Source: a virus
IMG/VR virus record: IMGVR_UViG_3300024301_000957
Coordinates: 1-41,011 of that record
DNA length: 41,011 bases
Strand: one strand, 5' to 3'
The notes beneath the pieces are model-generated. The model ran no database searches, had not been told where the DNA came from, and saw nothing but the letters and a program-made list of their open reading frames with translations. Positions 16,903 through 24,689 of the stretch are shown piece after piece. The translations under genes were made by a program, and so were the position numbers. The first letter of the stretch is position 1. Every line of letters begins with the position of its first letter.

Positions 16903-16909
16903 ATAAATA
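16902..16909 (+). promoter_or_regulatory. Late promoter box GATAAATA
   Basis: GATAAATA ends 24 bases before the ATG at 16934, in non-coding sequence. An AAGGA ribosome-binding site lies between. It fits the T4 late box and should drive the gene pair at 16934-18174, and possibly the lysis cassette that follows without another visible promoter. Confidence 0.65.
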
Positions 16910-16933
16910 AGTATGTAAGTTTAAGGACGTACC

Positions 16934-17461
16934 ATGAGTATACTAGATGAATTAGATGTAATCAAAAACATAGAAAGCATATATGAAAGCAATAGTGCTT
17001 TTAATGTTCTAAAAGATTTTGAAAGAGTTCTTGACGAACTCGATATCTATGTTTATAAAAATTGGGAAGATGGTGAATTAGCAGAAGGCCCAAAAATTGA
17101 TCGGCATTGGGTAACAGCTAAATTCTTTTGGCCAAGAGAAAATATGCCAGATCCAATGGGTGGAAAGCGTTTGCTTGATTACGATTGTAAAATAGGATAC
17201 CAAAAAGGTAGCATGTTACGTCCAAGAAAAATCATGACTCCAGACGATATTCGTCCTGGTACCAAAAAAGGCAAAATGGACAGACATCCTATTTGGATTG
17301 TAGAAGTTACAATGCCAAAGAAATTACTTGCTGACCTTTACGGCGCAAGTTTTGAAGATTTAGATGTACAAGATGAAACTGGGCAAGTAGACGCTGCTCC
17401 ACAACAAACACCTCAAGACACACCTGAGTTAGAAGATACAGAAGTAGGCGGAGAAGTATAA
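16934..17461 (+). CDS. Late protein of unknown function with acidic Pro-rich tail
   Basis: This 175-residue protein is not recognised. The N-terminal 125 residues look folded: a helix (FNVLKDFERVLDELDIYVY), then beta-rich sequence with VTAKFFWPRENMPDPMGG. The last 40 residues are an acidic Gln/Pro/Thr linker-type tail. It is the first gene after a late promoter box and has an AAGGA ribosome-binding site, so a virion or assembly role is plausible. It overlaps the next gene by one base (TAATG), and the two are probably partners. Confidence 0.6.
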   Translation: MSILDELDVIKNIESIYESNSAFNVLKDFERVLDELDIYVYKNWEDGELAEGPKIDRHWVTAKFFWPRENMPDPMGGKRLLDYDCKIGYQKGSMLRPRKIMTPDDIRPGTKKGKMDRHPIWIVEVTMPKKLLADLYGASFEDLDVQDETGQVDAAPQQTPQDTPELEDTEVGGEV

Positions 17462-18174
17462 TGGGATTACGACCTAATGATTTAAAAGATCTAGTAAAAA
17501 ATGTTTTTGAAGTAGATAGTTACCAGAGCAAAATGGGCAGTGATAAAGATATTGTTGTATTAAGTTTTACAGTGCTTGAAAAACCTGCTGCTGATGACCT
17601 TGTTCAATTTATCGAAAGTGGCTATAATTTTGTTTTAGATGCTGACGCTACAAGCGGTGAACAAAGTGATGGATACTACAGAGTATATGTAGAAATGGAA
17701 CGTGATCAAAAAATTCCTGAACAAATTATGGAAATAGTAGATGGCGTACAAAAGCTAACAGGTAAAAAGTTAGGCTATAGATATTATAAAGCATTTGAAC
17801 CACATCCTGCTTCGTATGAAAGTTTAGCAGAAACAATTCCTTTAGATGACGAATCGTACGAAAAAACAGTAAATGAAAACAACATGAATAATTTTAAAAA
17901 CTTTTTTACAAAAAGCTATGTAGATGATATTATGATGGAAGACGATGAGCTTATAATAAAAAAAGCATATGCTGATCCTATTGGCTTTGTTGTCAAAGGA
18001 TTTGGACCAACACATGAAGTCTTAGAAAATATCGAAGATAAAATAAACATGAACGACTACGCAGAAATAATGTTCCTAACAAAATATTGTGGTGATTATA
18101 ATATTAGTAAATTTGGAAAAAAGACTTTAACATTTGAAAATGAAGGGCATATGCTAGTAGTAGAAAGAATATGA
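17461..18174 (+). CDS. Late protein of unknown function
   Basis: This 237-residue acidic protein is not recognised. It starts by TAATG overlap with the previous gene. Residues 1-110 form a beta-alpha pattern (DIVVLSFTVLEKPAADDLVQ, then YRVYVEMERDQ). Residues about 130-150 are a helical linker rich in Asn, and the C-terminal part is again mixed with HMLVVERI at the end. No metal, nucleotide or membrane motif is seen. Co-transcription with the gene before it from the late box at 16902 suggests a structural or assembly function. Confidence 0.6.
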   Translation: MGLRPNDLKDLVKNVFEVDSYQSKMGSDKDIVVLSFTVLEKPAADDLVQFIESGYNFVLDADATSGEQSDGYYRVYVEMERDQKIPEQIMEIVDGVQKLTGKKLGYRYYKAFEPHPASYESLAETIPLDDESYEKTVNENNMNNFKNFFTKSYVDDIMMEDDELIIKKAYADPIGFVVKGFGPTHEVLENIEDKINMNDYAEIMFLTKYCGDYNISKFGKKTLTFENEGHMLVVERI

Positions 18175-18338
18175 TACCATATACTTACTGTCAAAACTGC
18201 GGAAGAACATCACATTGTGGAACCTCACAATATATGGCGTTGGAACGCACACCTGGAACACATGAGTCGCCAACTATAACAAAAACATGTAACACTTGCA
18301 GATGCGACCACTGCGCACCTAACAACAAGGAAACATAA
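18171..18338 (+). CDS. Small Cys-rich zinc-binding-like protein
   Basis: This 55-residue frame overlaps the previous gene as ATGA. It has seven cysteines: CQNC and a further Cys at 7, 10 and 16, then a CNTCRCDHC cluster at 40-48. Two such groups in a short protein suggest a zinc ribbon or treble-clef-like site. The middle is Thr/Pro-rich. It ends three bases before the endolysin ATG. No family is recognised; a structural zinc site is the only support for function. Confidence 0.6.
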   Translation: MIPYTYCQNCGRTSHCGTSQYMALERTPGTHESPTITKTCNTCRCDHCAPNNKET

Positions 18339-18340
18339 TT

Positions 18341-19195
18341 ATGGGTAAAGAACATTTTGATTTTGATTTTGAACCGTGGATGGCAGAAGAACTCATTCAC
18401 CGCAGCGATTGGAAAGATTGGTATGACGCTATGCTTGAAATCTTACCACTATGGGAAATTAATACTATTCCAAGAGTAGCAGGATTTATTGCTCAGTGTG
18501 GACACGAATCAGGAGGATTCCGTGTAATCACTGAAAATTTAAATTATAGTGCTAAAGCACTTAATACTATTTTTCCTAAGTACTTCAAGAGAGCCGGAAG
18601 AGATGCTAATCTATATCACAGACAACCTGAAAAAATTGCTAATGTCATTTATGCGAACCGTATGGACAACGGAGACACAGAAAGCGGTGATGGCTGGAAG
18701 TTCCGCGGAGGCGGCCTTATTCAGCTTACTGGACGATACAACTATACAGAGTTCGCCGAAGATGTAGATATGACAGTTGACGAAGCAGTTGATTATGTGC
18801 GTACCAAAAAAGGTGCGTTGGACAGTGCTTGCTGGTTCTGGGACGAAAACAACATCAACAAACACTGTGACAACATGGACATTTTAAAAATGACCAAACG
18901 CATCAACGGTGGTACTATTGGTTTAGAAGATCGTAAAAAGCATTGGGCACATGCACTTGATGTGCTAGGTGGTGATTATGAAGAACCAGAAGTTGAATAC
19001 GACTTAAACCAAGTATTAAGAAAAGGTTCAAGAGGACCGCTGGTAGCAGAGGTTCAAGAAAAACTTGGCATAGCACCAGCAGACGGTATCTTTGGACCAG
19101 GAACAGAAAGAGCAATCAAAAGTTGGCAGTCTAGTAAAGGTTTAGTAGCAGATGGTGTATTAGGACCTAAAACATTGGGAAAGCTCTTCGGGTAG
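18341..19195 (+). CDS. GH19-type endolysin with C-terminal peptidoglycan-binding domain
   Basis: This 284-residue protein has a GH19 (chitinase-like) lysozyme domain in residues about 1-210. HESGGF holds the probable catalytic Glu, followed by FRGGGLIQLTGRYNYTEF, the substrate-binding signature. The last 65 residues form a PG_binding_1 domain (LRKGSRGPLVAEVQEKLG, DGIFGPGTERAIKSWQ, DGVLGPKTLGKL). GH19 endolysins cut the glycan strand of peptidoglycan. There is no signal peptide, so a holin or other membrane protein should be needed for release. It is followed directly by the spanin genes. Confidence 0.85.
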   Translation: MGKEHFDFDFEPWMAEELIHRSDWKDWYDAMLEILPLWEINTIPRVAGFIAQCGHESGGFRVITENLNYSAKALNTIFPKYFKRAGRDANLYHRQPEKIANVIYANRMDNGDTESGDGWKFRGGGLIQLTGRYNYTEFAEDVDMTVDEAVDYVRTKKGALDSACWFWDENNINKHCDNMDILKMTKRINGGTIGLEDRKKHWAHALDVLGGDYEEPEVEYDLNQVLRKGSRGPLVAEVQEKLGIAPADGIFGPGTERAIKSWQSSKGLVADGVLGPKTLGKLFG

Positions 19196-19200
19196 GTGGT

Positions 19201-19689
19201 ATGGGCGCTAAATTAGCAATAGTTATGTTTATGTTATTGTTAGGTGTCGGTGGTATTGGCTACTGGTATTATAACGATACACAAGAACGCTTGGCTATTC
19301 TTACATCTAATAATGCTAAACTAAACACAGCAGTAGAACTTAATGAACAAACTATTAGTTCACTAGAAAATGACTATGAGAAAGCTTCTAGTGAACTTGC
19401 TAGTTTAAACGAAGCATACATTGCTATACGCAGGCAGAACCAAAGACTTGCTGATAAGCTACAGGAAATAGATTTAACGGCAGCAGCAATAGCAAATGCT
19501 GAAGGTATAGAACGTGCTGTAAACAGAGGCACTGAAAATGCTGGTAGATGTTTTGAACTTCTATCGGGGGCAGAACTGAATGACAAAGAAAGGAACGCTG
19601 AAAATGGCATCGCTTTTAACAAAGAGTGTCCTTGGCTTTACGATACTTATAAGTCTCGCGGCCTGCTCAACCAAACCACAGCAGATTGA
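19201..19689 (+). CDS. Inner-membrane spanin (i-spanin, Rz-like)
   Basis: This 162-residue protein has an N-terminal membrane anchor (LAIVMFMLLLGVGGIGYWYY, residues about 5-24), then a periplasmic coiled coil from about residue 28 to 92. These are the Rz-type traits. The C-terminal part has two cysteines and ends with a flexible segment. The o-spanin gene begins inside its 3' end in another frame, as in most Rz/Rz1 pairs. Spanins fuse the inner and outer membranes in the last step of lysis of Gram-negative hosts. Confidence 0.75.
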   Translation: MGAKLAIVMFMLLLGVGGIGYWYYNDTQERLAILTSNNAKLNTAVELNEQTISSLENDYEKASSELASLNEAYIAIRRQNQRLADKLQEIDLTAAAIANAEGIERAVNRGTENAGRCFELLSGAELNDKERNAENGIAFNKECPWLYDTYKSRGLLNQTTAD

Positions 19690-19996
19690 TATATCTACTA
19701 GTCCAGTAGAAAAACCTACCCTTACCTTACCTCCTGTTGACGAACTTAACATGCGTAATGTAGAATGGATTGTGCTTAACGAAGGCAATGTAGATTCCGT
19801 AATAGACAAACTACAAACCGAAGGCAAGGCATTTGCTTTGTATGCGTTAACAGGTGAAGGCTACGGCAACTTAGGTTTAAACTTTTCAGACATACGAGCT
19901 TTAGTACAACAGCAGCAAGCAATCATAGCAGCATATGAAGGCTACTACAAAGAGGCAGAAGAAGCACTTGATAAAGCAGTTATTGTGGACGAGTAG
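19604..19996 (+). CDS. Outer-membrane spanin-like lipoprotein
   Basis: This 130-residue protein has a signal sequence (SVLGFTILISLAAC) with an LAAC lipobox; Cys21 would be lipidated and the +2 residue Ser favours outer-membrane sorting. It starts 86 bases before the end of the i-spanin gene in a different frame, the classic overlapped spanin layout. The upstream ATG at 19580 would extend the n-region by eight residues. The mature part is longer than phage lambda Rz1 and not very Pro-rich, so an additional function is possible. Confidence 0.65.
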   Translation: MASLLTKSVLGFTILISLAACSTKPQQIDISTSPVEKPTLTLPPVDELNMRNVEWIVLNEGNVDSVIDKLQTEGKAFALYALTGEGYGNLGLNFSDIRALVQQQQAIIAAYEGYYKEAEEALDKAVIVDE

Positions 19997-20498
19997 TATA
20001 CTTGTCGTTGCTGGTTGTAACAATGTACCCAAACCCGATCCAATTGTTTCAGCACAAACTTATATAGGACTAGAAGAACGGCAAGATCGTAGTGAAATAC
20101 GTGAATTAGTTGGTGTAGATCCTGTACGTACAGAATGGTGTGCGGCATTTGTAAATGCTATATTAGAAATAGATGGCATACCAGGTAGTGAAAGTGTAAG
20201 CGATGTTCCACTTATGGCTCGTAGTTTTCTCAATTGGGGCGAGCCAGTTCAACCTGAAGATATTCAACGTGGCGATATTGTAATCTTTCCTAGAGGAGAC
20301 GAAGGATGGAAAGGTCATGTTGGATTTTTTATAGAAGAAAAAAACAAACGTTGGGTAATATTAGGCGGTAATCAACGAAATGAAGTGCGGTATGATTTAT
20401 ATATACCTAACAGAGCAATAGGTATACGTAGAGCTAAATACACACATATAAAGAGGGGCAACAATGTGGGAAATGATCGAAAGGATGGCGACGGATAG
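19935..20498 (+). CDS. Lipoprotein CHAP-like peptidoglycan hydrolase (TIGR02594-like)
   Basis: This 187-residue protein has a basic n-region, a hydrophobic stretch and a VAGC lipobox at Cys28 (+2 Asn, outer-membrane type). The rest matches the CHAP-like family seen in phage and bacterial endolysin-like proteins: TEWCAAFVN with Cys69, GDIVIFPR, GHVGFF with His128, and ILGGNQRNEV with Asn146. The Cys, His and Asn are the expected catalytic triad for a peptidase or amidase. The start overlaps the o-spanin gene by 62 bases. No ribosome-binding site is seen, and a downstream TTG would remove most of the signal peptide. It would be a second hydrolase in the lysis cassette, anchored to a membrane. 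Confidence 0.7.
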   Translation: MKATTKRQKKHLIKQLLWTSSILVVAGCNNVPKPDPIVSAQTYIGLEERQDRSEIRELVGVDPVRTEWCAAFVNAILEIDGIPGSESVSDVPLMARSFLNWGEPVQPEDIQRGDIVIFPRGDEGWKGHVGFFIEEKNKRWVILGGNQRNEVRYDLYIPNRAIGIRRAKYTHIKRGNNVGNDRKDGDG

Positions 20499-20760
20499 AC
20501 TGTGGATTTACACAGCAATCGGTGGCAGTGTGCTTGGTGCTATATTTGTAGCATACATTAGTACAACACGTATCGGTCTATGGGGCTATGCCCAAGTAGA
20601 TCGTGCTATTGACTATCTTGTAGAACGTTGGGGACTTACATGGCTAGAACAGCCTGAAGACGCATGGCGAAAAAAGTATCCAAAAATCACAGCAAAGATA
20701 GATGACTTAGAGGGCAGATTACAAAAATTGGAGGGTAAAAATGCCAAGAAAAAAACTTGA
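20464..20760 (+). CDS. Small membrane protein of lysis region
   Basis: This 98-residue protein has an N-terminal membrane span (residues about 13-35, LWIYTAIGGSVLGAIFVAYI) and a C-terminal amphipathic, Lys-rich coiled segment (AKIDDLEGRLQKLEGK). An AGAGGGG ribosome-binding site precedes it. It overlaps the hydrolase gene before it by 35 bases and the next membrane protein by 20. A holin partner or antiholin is possible from location and topology, but no holin family motif is seen. Confidence 0.5.
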   Translation: MWEMIERMATDRLWIYTAIGGSVLGAIFVAYISTTRIGLWGYAQVDRAIDYLVERWGLTWLEQPEDAWRKKYPKITAKIDDLEGRLQKLEGKNAKKKT

Positions 20761-21112
20761 AGACTTAGACGCAGCGCCAGCAGCAGAACCAAAGGCAGAT
20801 GCTGAAGTTGTGGTTCCGGCAAGTAGCAGTGGTGCTACTAAAAAAGTAAAACTAGACTTAGAAGTAGATACAAGTGTAAAAGATCTAGGACCTAATCCTT
20901 TTGCTAAAATGATTCATTTGGCACGGGCTGTAGATGCTTGGAGAATTTTTCCACGTATCTTTATTACAACTTATATCTATTTGTTATATCAATGTGTAAT
21001 GTGGTACATGGAGTTACCAAATCCTACACTAGAACAATCAGGGCTTATTAGTGTTGTTGTAGGTGCTGGAGCAGCATGGTTTGGACTTTACGCCGGAACT
21101 AGCAAGAAGTAG
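20741..21112 (+). CDS. Holin candidate with Ala/Pro-rich N-terminus
   Basis: This 123-residue protein has a soluble, charged N-terminal 50 residues, then two membrane spans: FPRIFITTYIYLLYQCVMWY (about residues 69-88) and a second GLISVVVGAGAAWFGLYAG (residues 100-118). The short loop between them and the soluble C-terminus with Lys are compatible with a class II-like holin topology, although the long N-terminal arm is unusual. It is the last gene of the lysis cassette. Holin function is inferred from the neighbours only. Confidence 0.5.
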   Translation: MPRKKLEDLDAAPAAEPKADAEVVVPASSSGATKKVKLDLEVDTSVKDLGPNPFAKMIHLARAVDAWRIFPRIFITTYIYLLYQCVMWYMELPNPTLEQSGLISVVVGAGAAWFGLYAGTSKK

Positions 21113-21135
21113 ACACTTAGCAAATAAGTAATAGT

Positions 21136-21936
21136 ATGGACTATTACAGTATACTTGGTATAAACAAACAAGCTAATCAAGATGAAATTAAAAAGGCTTA
21201 TCGCAAACAGGCGATGGCCCATCATCCTGACCACGGCGGTGACAGTAGCAGGTTTGCTCAAATCAACGAAGCATACGAAACACTTAAAGATCCAAATAAA
21301 AGACAAGAATATGACAATCCTCAAGTTAGGATGAATGTTAATTCTTCTAATTTAGATGACATTATGAATGCGTTTTTTGGACAACGTCAACAACGGCCAC
21401 AAGTAAACAGAGATATAAAAATTTCTATTACCATTGACTTAGAAGATGTTGCTGTTGGTAGAGATGTTTTAGCAACTTATAAACTATCAAATGGAATGGA
21501 AAGTAGTGCTAGTATAAAAATACAACCAGGTATTGAACATGGACAAGCATTAAGGTTTAGAGGGTTAGGAGATGCTACAGATCCAAGACGCCCGCGAGGA
21601 GACTTAATAGTACTAGTTAAAATTAGACCACATACCAGATTCAAAAGAGATGGTAAAAATCTTTATACTAATATAAAAATAAGTGTGTTTGATTTAATGT
21701 TAGGCACAGATGTTATTGTTGAAAAAATTGGAGGCGGCCCTTTACGAGTTAATATACCAAAAGGCACACAACCGTCACAAGTTTTAAGTGTAGCTGGATA
21801 CGGTTTACCCGATCCTAGAACTGGACGTACAGGACATATGTATGTAAACATACATGGTGTTCTACCAAAAATTGACGACCCTGAAATGGAAAGAAGGATA
21901 AAAATCTTAAATGATGAACTTAGTACTCGCACCTAA
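21136..21936 (+). CDS. dnaJ: DnaJ/CbpA-like J-domain co-chaperone
   Basis: This 266-residue protein has an N-terminal J domain (residues 1-65) with the HPD motif at His30-Pro31-Asp32 and AYETLKDPNKRQEYDNP at its end. A short linker leads to a DnaJ C-terminal substrate-binding domain with ISITIDLEDVAVGRDV, LRFRGLGD and PLRVNIPKGTQPSQVL. There is no CxxCxGxG zinc domain, so it resembles CbpA (class B). It would stimulate the host Hsp70 DnaK; no DnaK gene is seen here. It overlaps the deformylase gene by 26 bases. Confidence 0.9.
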   Translation: MDYYSILGINKQANQDEIKKAYRKQAMAHHPDHGGDSSRFAQINEAYETLKDPNKRQEYDNPQVRMNVNSSNLDDIMNAFFGQRQQRPQVNRDIKISITIDLEDVAVGRDVLATYKLSNGMESSASIKIQPGIEHGQALRFRGLGDATDPRRPRGDLIVLVKIRPHTRFKRDGKNLYTNIKISVFDLMLGTDVIVEKIGGGPLRVNIPKGTQPSQVLSVAGYGLPDPRTGRTGHMYVNIHGVLPKIDDPEMERRIKILNDELSTRT

Positions 21937-22450
21937 TACAATGCTGGAGAATCCAGTTAAAGTATATGATTTAGAACAAATACATCCTGCGCCAATTGCG
22001 TTGGATATGATTGATGTAATGAAAAAATATGGAGGTGTTGGCATCAGTGCTAACCAAGTAGGGTTTAATGGGCAGATATTTGTGATGAAAACTATATTAA
22101 ATAAGAAGTATGGTGATCCTATGGTTGTTATTAATCCGCAAATACAAGGTATTAGCAAAGAAACAGAATTAGGACCCGAAGGATGTCTTAGTCACCCTGG
22201 TTTGATATTGCGAGTAAAACGACCAATTAGTACTATTGTGTCATTTCTTACCTTGACAAATGACTATAAAGATGTTATAACTGTAGAGATGAAGTTGGAT
22301 GATATTGATGCTAGAATCTTTTTACATGAATATGATCATCTACATGGCATTCAATATATAGATAGAGTGAGTCGTCTTAAGGTCAAACGAGCTGAAGAAA
22401 AAAGACTTAAAGATATTAAGAAAGCATTAAAAAATGGTAGAACCAAGTAG
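21911..22450 (+). CDS. def: Peptide deformylase
   Basis: This protein of up to 179 residues has the three deformylase motifs: GVGISANQVG (motif 1), EGCLS (motif 2, with the metal-binding Cys) and HEYDH (motif 3, HExxH). The metal site is complete. The enzyme removes the formyl group from nascent protein N-termini. Phage deformylases are usually shorter (about 130-150 residues); this one has extra N-terminal and C-terminal stretches. Two adjacent ATGs (21911 and 21914) precede the frame. It sits between dnaJ and clpA and overlaps both. Confidence 0.9.
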   Translation: MMNLVLAPNTMLENPVKVYDLEQIHPAPIALDMIDVMKKYGGVGISANQVGFNGQIFVMKTILNKKYGDPMVVINPQIQGISKETELGPEGCLSHPGLILRVKRPISTIVSFLTLTNDYKDVITVEMKLDDIDARIFLHEYDHLHGIQYIDRVSRLKVKRAEEKRLKDIKKALKNGRTK

Positions 22451-24689
22451 CGAATTACAATTAGTATTTGACAAAGCAGTAGGAGATGCTAAAAAACTTT
22501 CTCATGAGTATGTTACCTTAGAACATCTTCTCTTTGGTATGTTGTGCGAAGAAAAGTTTTTTGATCATTTAACTGAATTTGGCATTGACACAGAACTACT
22601 AAAACATAATTTAGAAAATTATCTAAAAAGTAAATTAGAAAATATCAAAATTGATATGGAGACAGTATCAAAAAAATGGAAGCCTAAGAAAACACAGACA
22701 GTTGAACGTGTGCTTAATAGAGCTTTTGCGCAAGTTCTATTCCAAGGAAGAAATACTATTGACATACCTGATGTATTTTTAAGTATACTAGGTGAAAAGA
22801 AAAGTTATGCATATTTCTTAACAACACAAGTTGGTATCAACAAACAAGAATACCAAAACTATCTGAGTATCGAAATTGGTGAAAAGGAAGAAGAAGAACA
22901 AATACAAGAAAATGCTGGAGCAGCAAATCAAGCCTTGCGTCAATTCACTGAAGATCTAAATTTTCAAGTACGCAACGGAAAAATTGATCCAGTTATTGGA
23001 AGATTTGAAGAATTAGATGCTGTCGCACTAGCACTAGGTCGTCGTAGTAAAAGTAATGTGCTTATGGTAGGTGATCCAGGTGTTGGTAAAACTGCTATAG
23101 CCGAAGGTCTTGCTTGGAAAATTGAAAATGGACAAACACCTGAGTTCCTTAAAGAATACAATGTATATGCTTTAGATATTGGATCAATGTTAGCAGGATC
23201 AAAATACAGAGGTGACTTTGAAGAAAGATTTAAATTAGTTTTAGCTGGTTTACAGAAAAAAGGTAAAACTATTATGTTCATTGACGAAGCACACATGATT
23301 TCAGGTGCTGGCGCAGGAGGCCAAGGTAGCAGTAACGACTTGGCTAATTTACTTAAACCAGCATTAGGTAAAGGCAACCTAAAAGTAGTTGCAAGCACAA
23401 CTTGGGAGGAGTATAGAAAGTATTTTGAAAAAGATCGTGCCTTAATGAGAAGATTCCAGCGTGTAAGCATTGACGAACCAAGTGAAGAAACTACCATTGA
23501 AATTTTACACGGTATTAAAAAATATTACGAAGAGTTTCATAATGTTGAAATTACAGATGAAGCAATACAAGCAAGTGTTAAGTTGAGTGTAAAATATCAA
23601 CCAGATAAGAAATTACCTGATAAAGCTATTGATTTAATAGATGTTGCTTGTAGTAGATTTAAAGTTAAAGATCAAACTGATGATTTAATTATAAAAGAAG
23701 AAAATATTCAATTTGAACTTGCTAAAATGGTAAAAATACCTGAAGAACAAGTTGCGGAAAGAGAAACAGAAAATCTGGCAAATCTTGAAAAGAATCTTCA
23801 AGGCAGTATATTTGGTCAAGACAAAGCAATTACAGCACTCGTTGACAAAATCCTAGTTGCCCAAGCTGGACTTAAACCTGACAATAAACCAATTGGCTCG
23901 TTTGTGTTTATGGGTCCAACAGGTACAGGTAAAACAGAAACAGCAAAGCAATTGGCACATCATTTAGGTGTAGAACTTGTGCGGTTTGATATGAGTGAAT
24001 ACCAAGAGAAACACAGTGTTGCTAAATTTATTGGAGCACCTCCAGGTTATGTAGGATTTGAAGATGACGCTGGTCAGTTAATTGTTAAATTACAAGAAAA
24101 TCCTAACTGTGTGTTGTTGCTTGACGAAATTGAAAAAGCACACCCTGATGTTTCTGCTGTCTTACTACAACTTATGGACAACGGTATGGTTACAGGCAGC
24201 AATGGTAAAGAAGCAGATGCTAGAAACTCAGTGCTTATATTGACAACTAACTTGGGCGCACAAGAAGCTGAAAAACACAATATTGGCTTTGGTCAAAAAC
24301 TTGAAAAAGAATATGAAGATGAAAGTGTCAAAGAATTCTTTAAACCAGAATTTAGAAACAGACTTGATGCTGTAATTACATTTGCTAAACTAGGTAAAGA
24401 AGTTATGCTTAAGATTGTTGGCAAATTCTTAAAAGAATTAAAAGATCAAGTCAAACAAAAAGATGTTGTAATAACTATTACAGACGAAGCATTGGATTAT
24501 CTAGTTGACAAAGGATTTAATCCTAAAATGGGCGCTAGACCTTTACAACGAGTTATTGACGAACAAATTAAGCGTCCTTTGAGTAGAGCTTTATTATTTG
24601 GAGATCTAAAAAATGGTGGCACAATTAATATTTTGTTTAAAGAAAAAATTGAGTTGGAAATAAATGCTAAAGTCTGTGAAGAAGTTTGA
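22434..24689 (+). CDS. clpA: ClpA-type AAA+ unfoldase
   Basis: This 751-residue protein, close to E. coli ClpA (758), has an N-domain (LEHLLFGML near residue 27) and two AAA+ modules. Walker A1 is GDPGVGKT (about 213-220) with MFIDEAH; Walker A2 is GPTGTGKT (about 494-501) with LLLDEIEKAH. FKPEFRNRLD marks the D2 sensor region. The coiled-coil middle domain of ClpB is missing, so it is ClpA-like. An IGF tripeptide at 617-619 occupies the place of the IGL ClpP-binding loop. It would unfold proteins and probably feed host ClpP. It overlaps the deformylase gene by 17 bases. Confidence 0.85.
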   Translation: MVEPSSELQLVFDKAVGDAKKLSHEYVTLEHLLFGMLCEEKFFDHLTEFGIDTELLKHNLENYLKSKLENIKIDMETVSKKWKPKKTQTVERVLNRAFAQVLFQGRNTIDIPDVFLSILGEKKSYAYFLTTQVGINKQEYQNYLSIEIGEKEEEEQIQENAGAANQALRQFTEDLNFQVRNGKIDPVIGRFEELDAVALALGRRSKSNVLMVGDPGVGKTAIAEGLAWKIENGQTPEFLKEYNVYALDIGSMLAGSKYRGDFEERFKLVLAGLQKKGKTIMFIDEAHMISGAGAGGQGSSNDLANLLKPALGKGNLKVVASTTWEEYRKYFEKDRALMRRFQRVSIDEPSEETTIEILHGIKKYYEEFHNVEITDEAIQASVKLSVKYQPDKKLPDKAIDLIDVACSRFKVKDQTDDLIIKEENIQFELAKMVKIPEEQVAERETENLANLEKNLQGSIFGQDKAITALVDKILVAQAGLKPDNKPIGSFVFMGPTGTGKTETAKQLAHHLGVELVRFDMSEYQEKHSVAKFIGAPPGYVGFEDDAGQLIVKLQENPNCVLLLDEIEKAHPDVSAVLLQLMDNGMVTGSNGKEADARNSVLILTTNLGAQEAEKHNIGFGQKLEKEYEDESVKEFFKPEFRNRLDAVITFAKLGKEVMLKIVGKFLKELKDQVKQKDVVITITDEALDYLVDKGFNPKMGARPLQRVIDEQIKRPLSRALLFGDLKNGGTINILFKEKIELEINAKVCEEV

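Noticed and set aside
22964-23497. Minus-strand frame of 177 codons inside clpA
   Set aside because: It lies wholly under conserved ClpA motifs, is rich in Leu/Ser shadows of the real frame, and has no promoter or ribosome-binding site.
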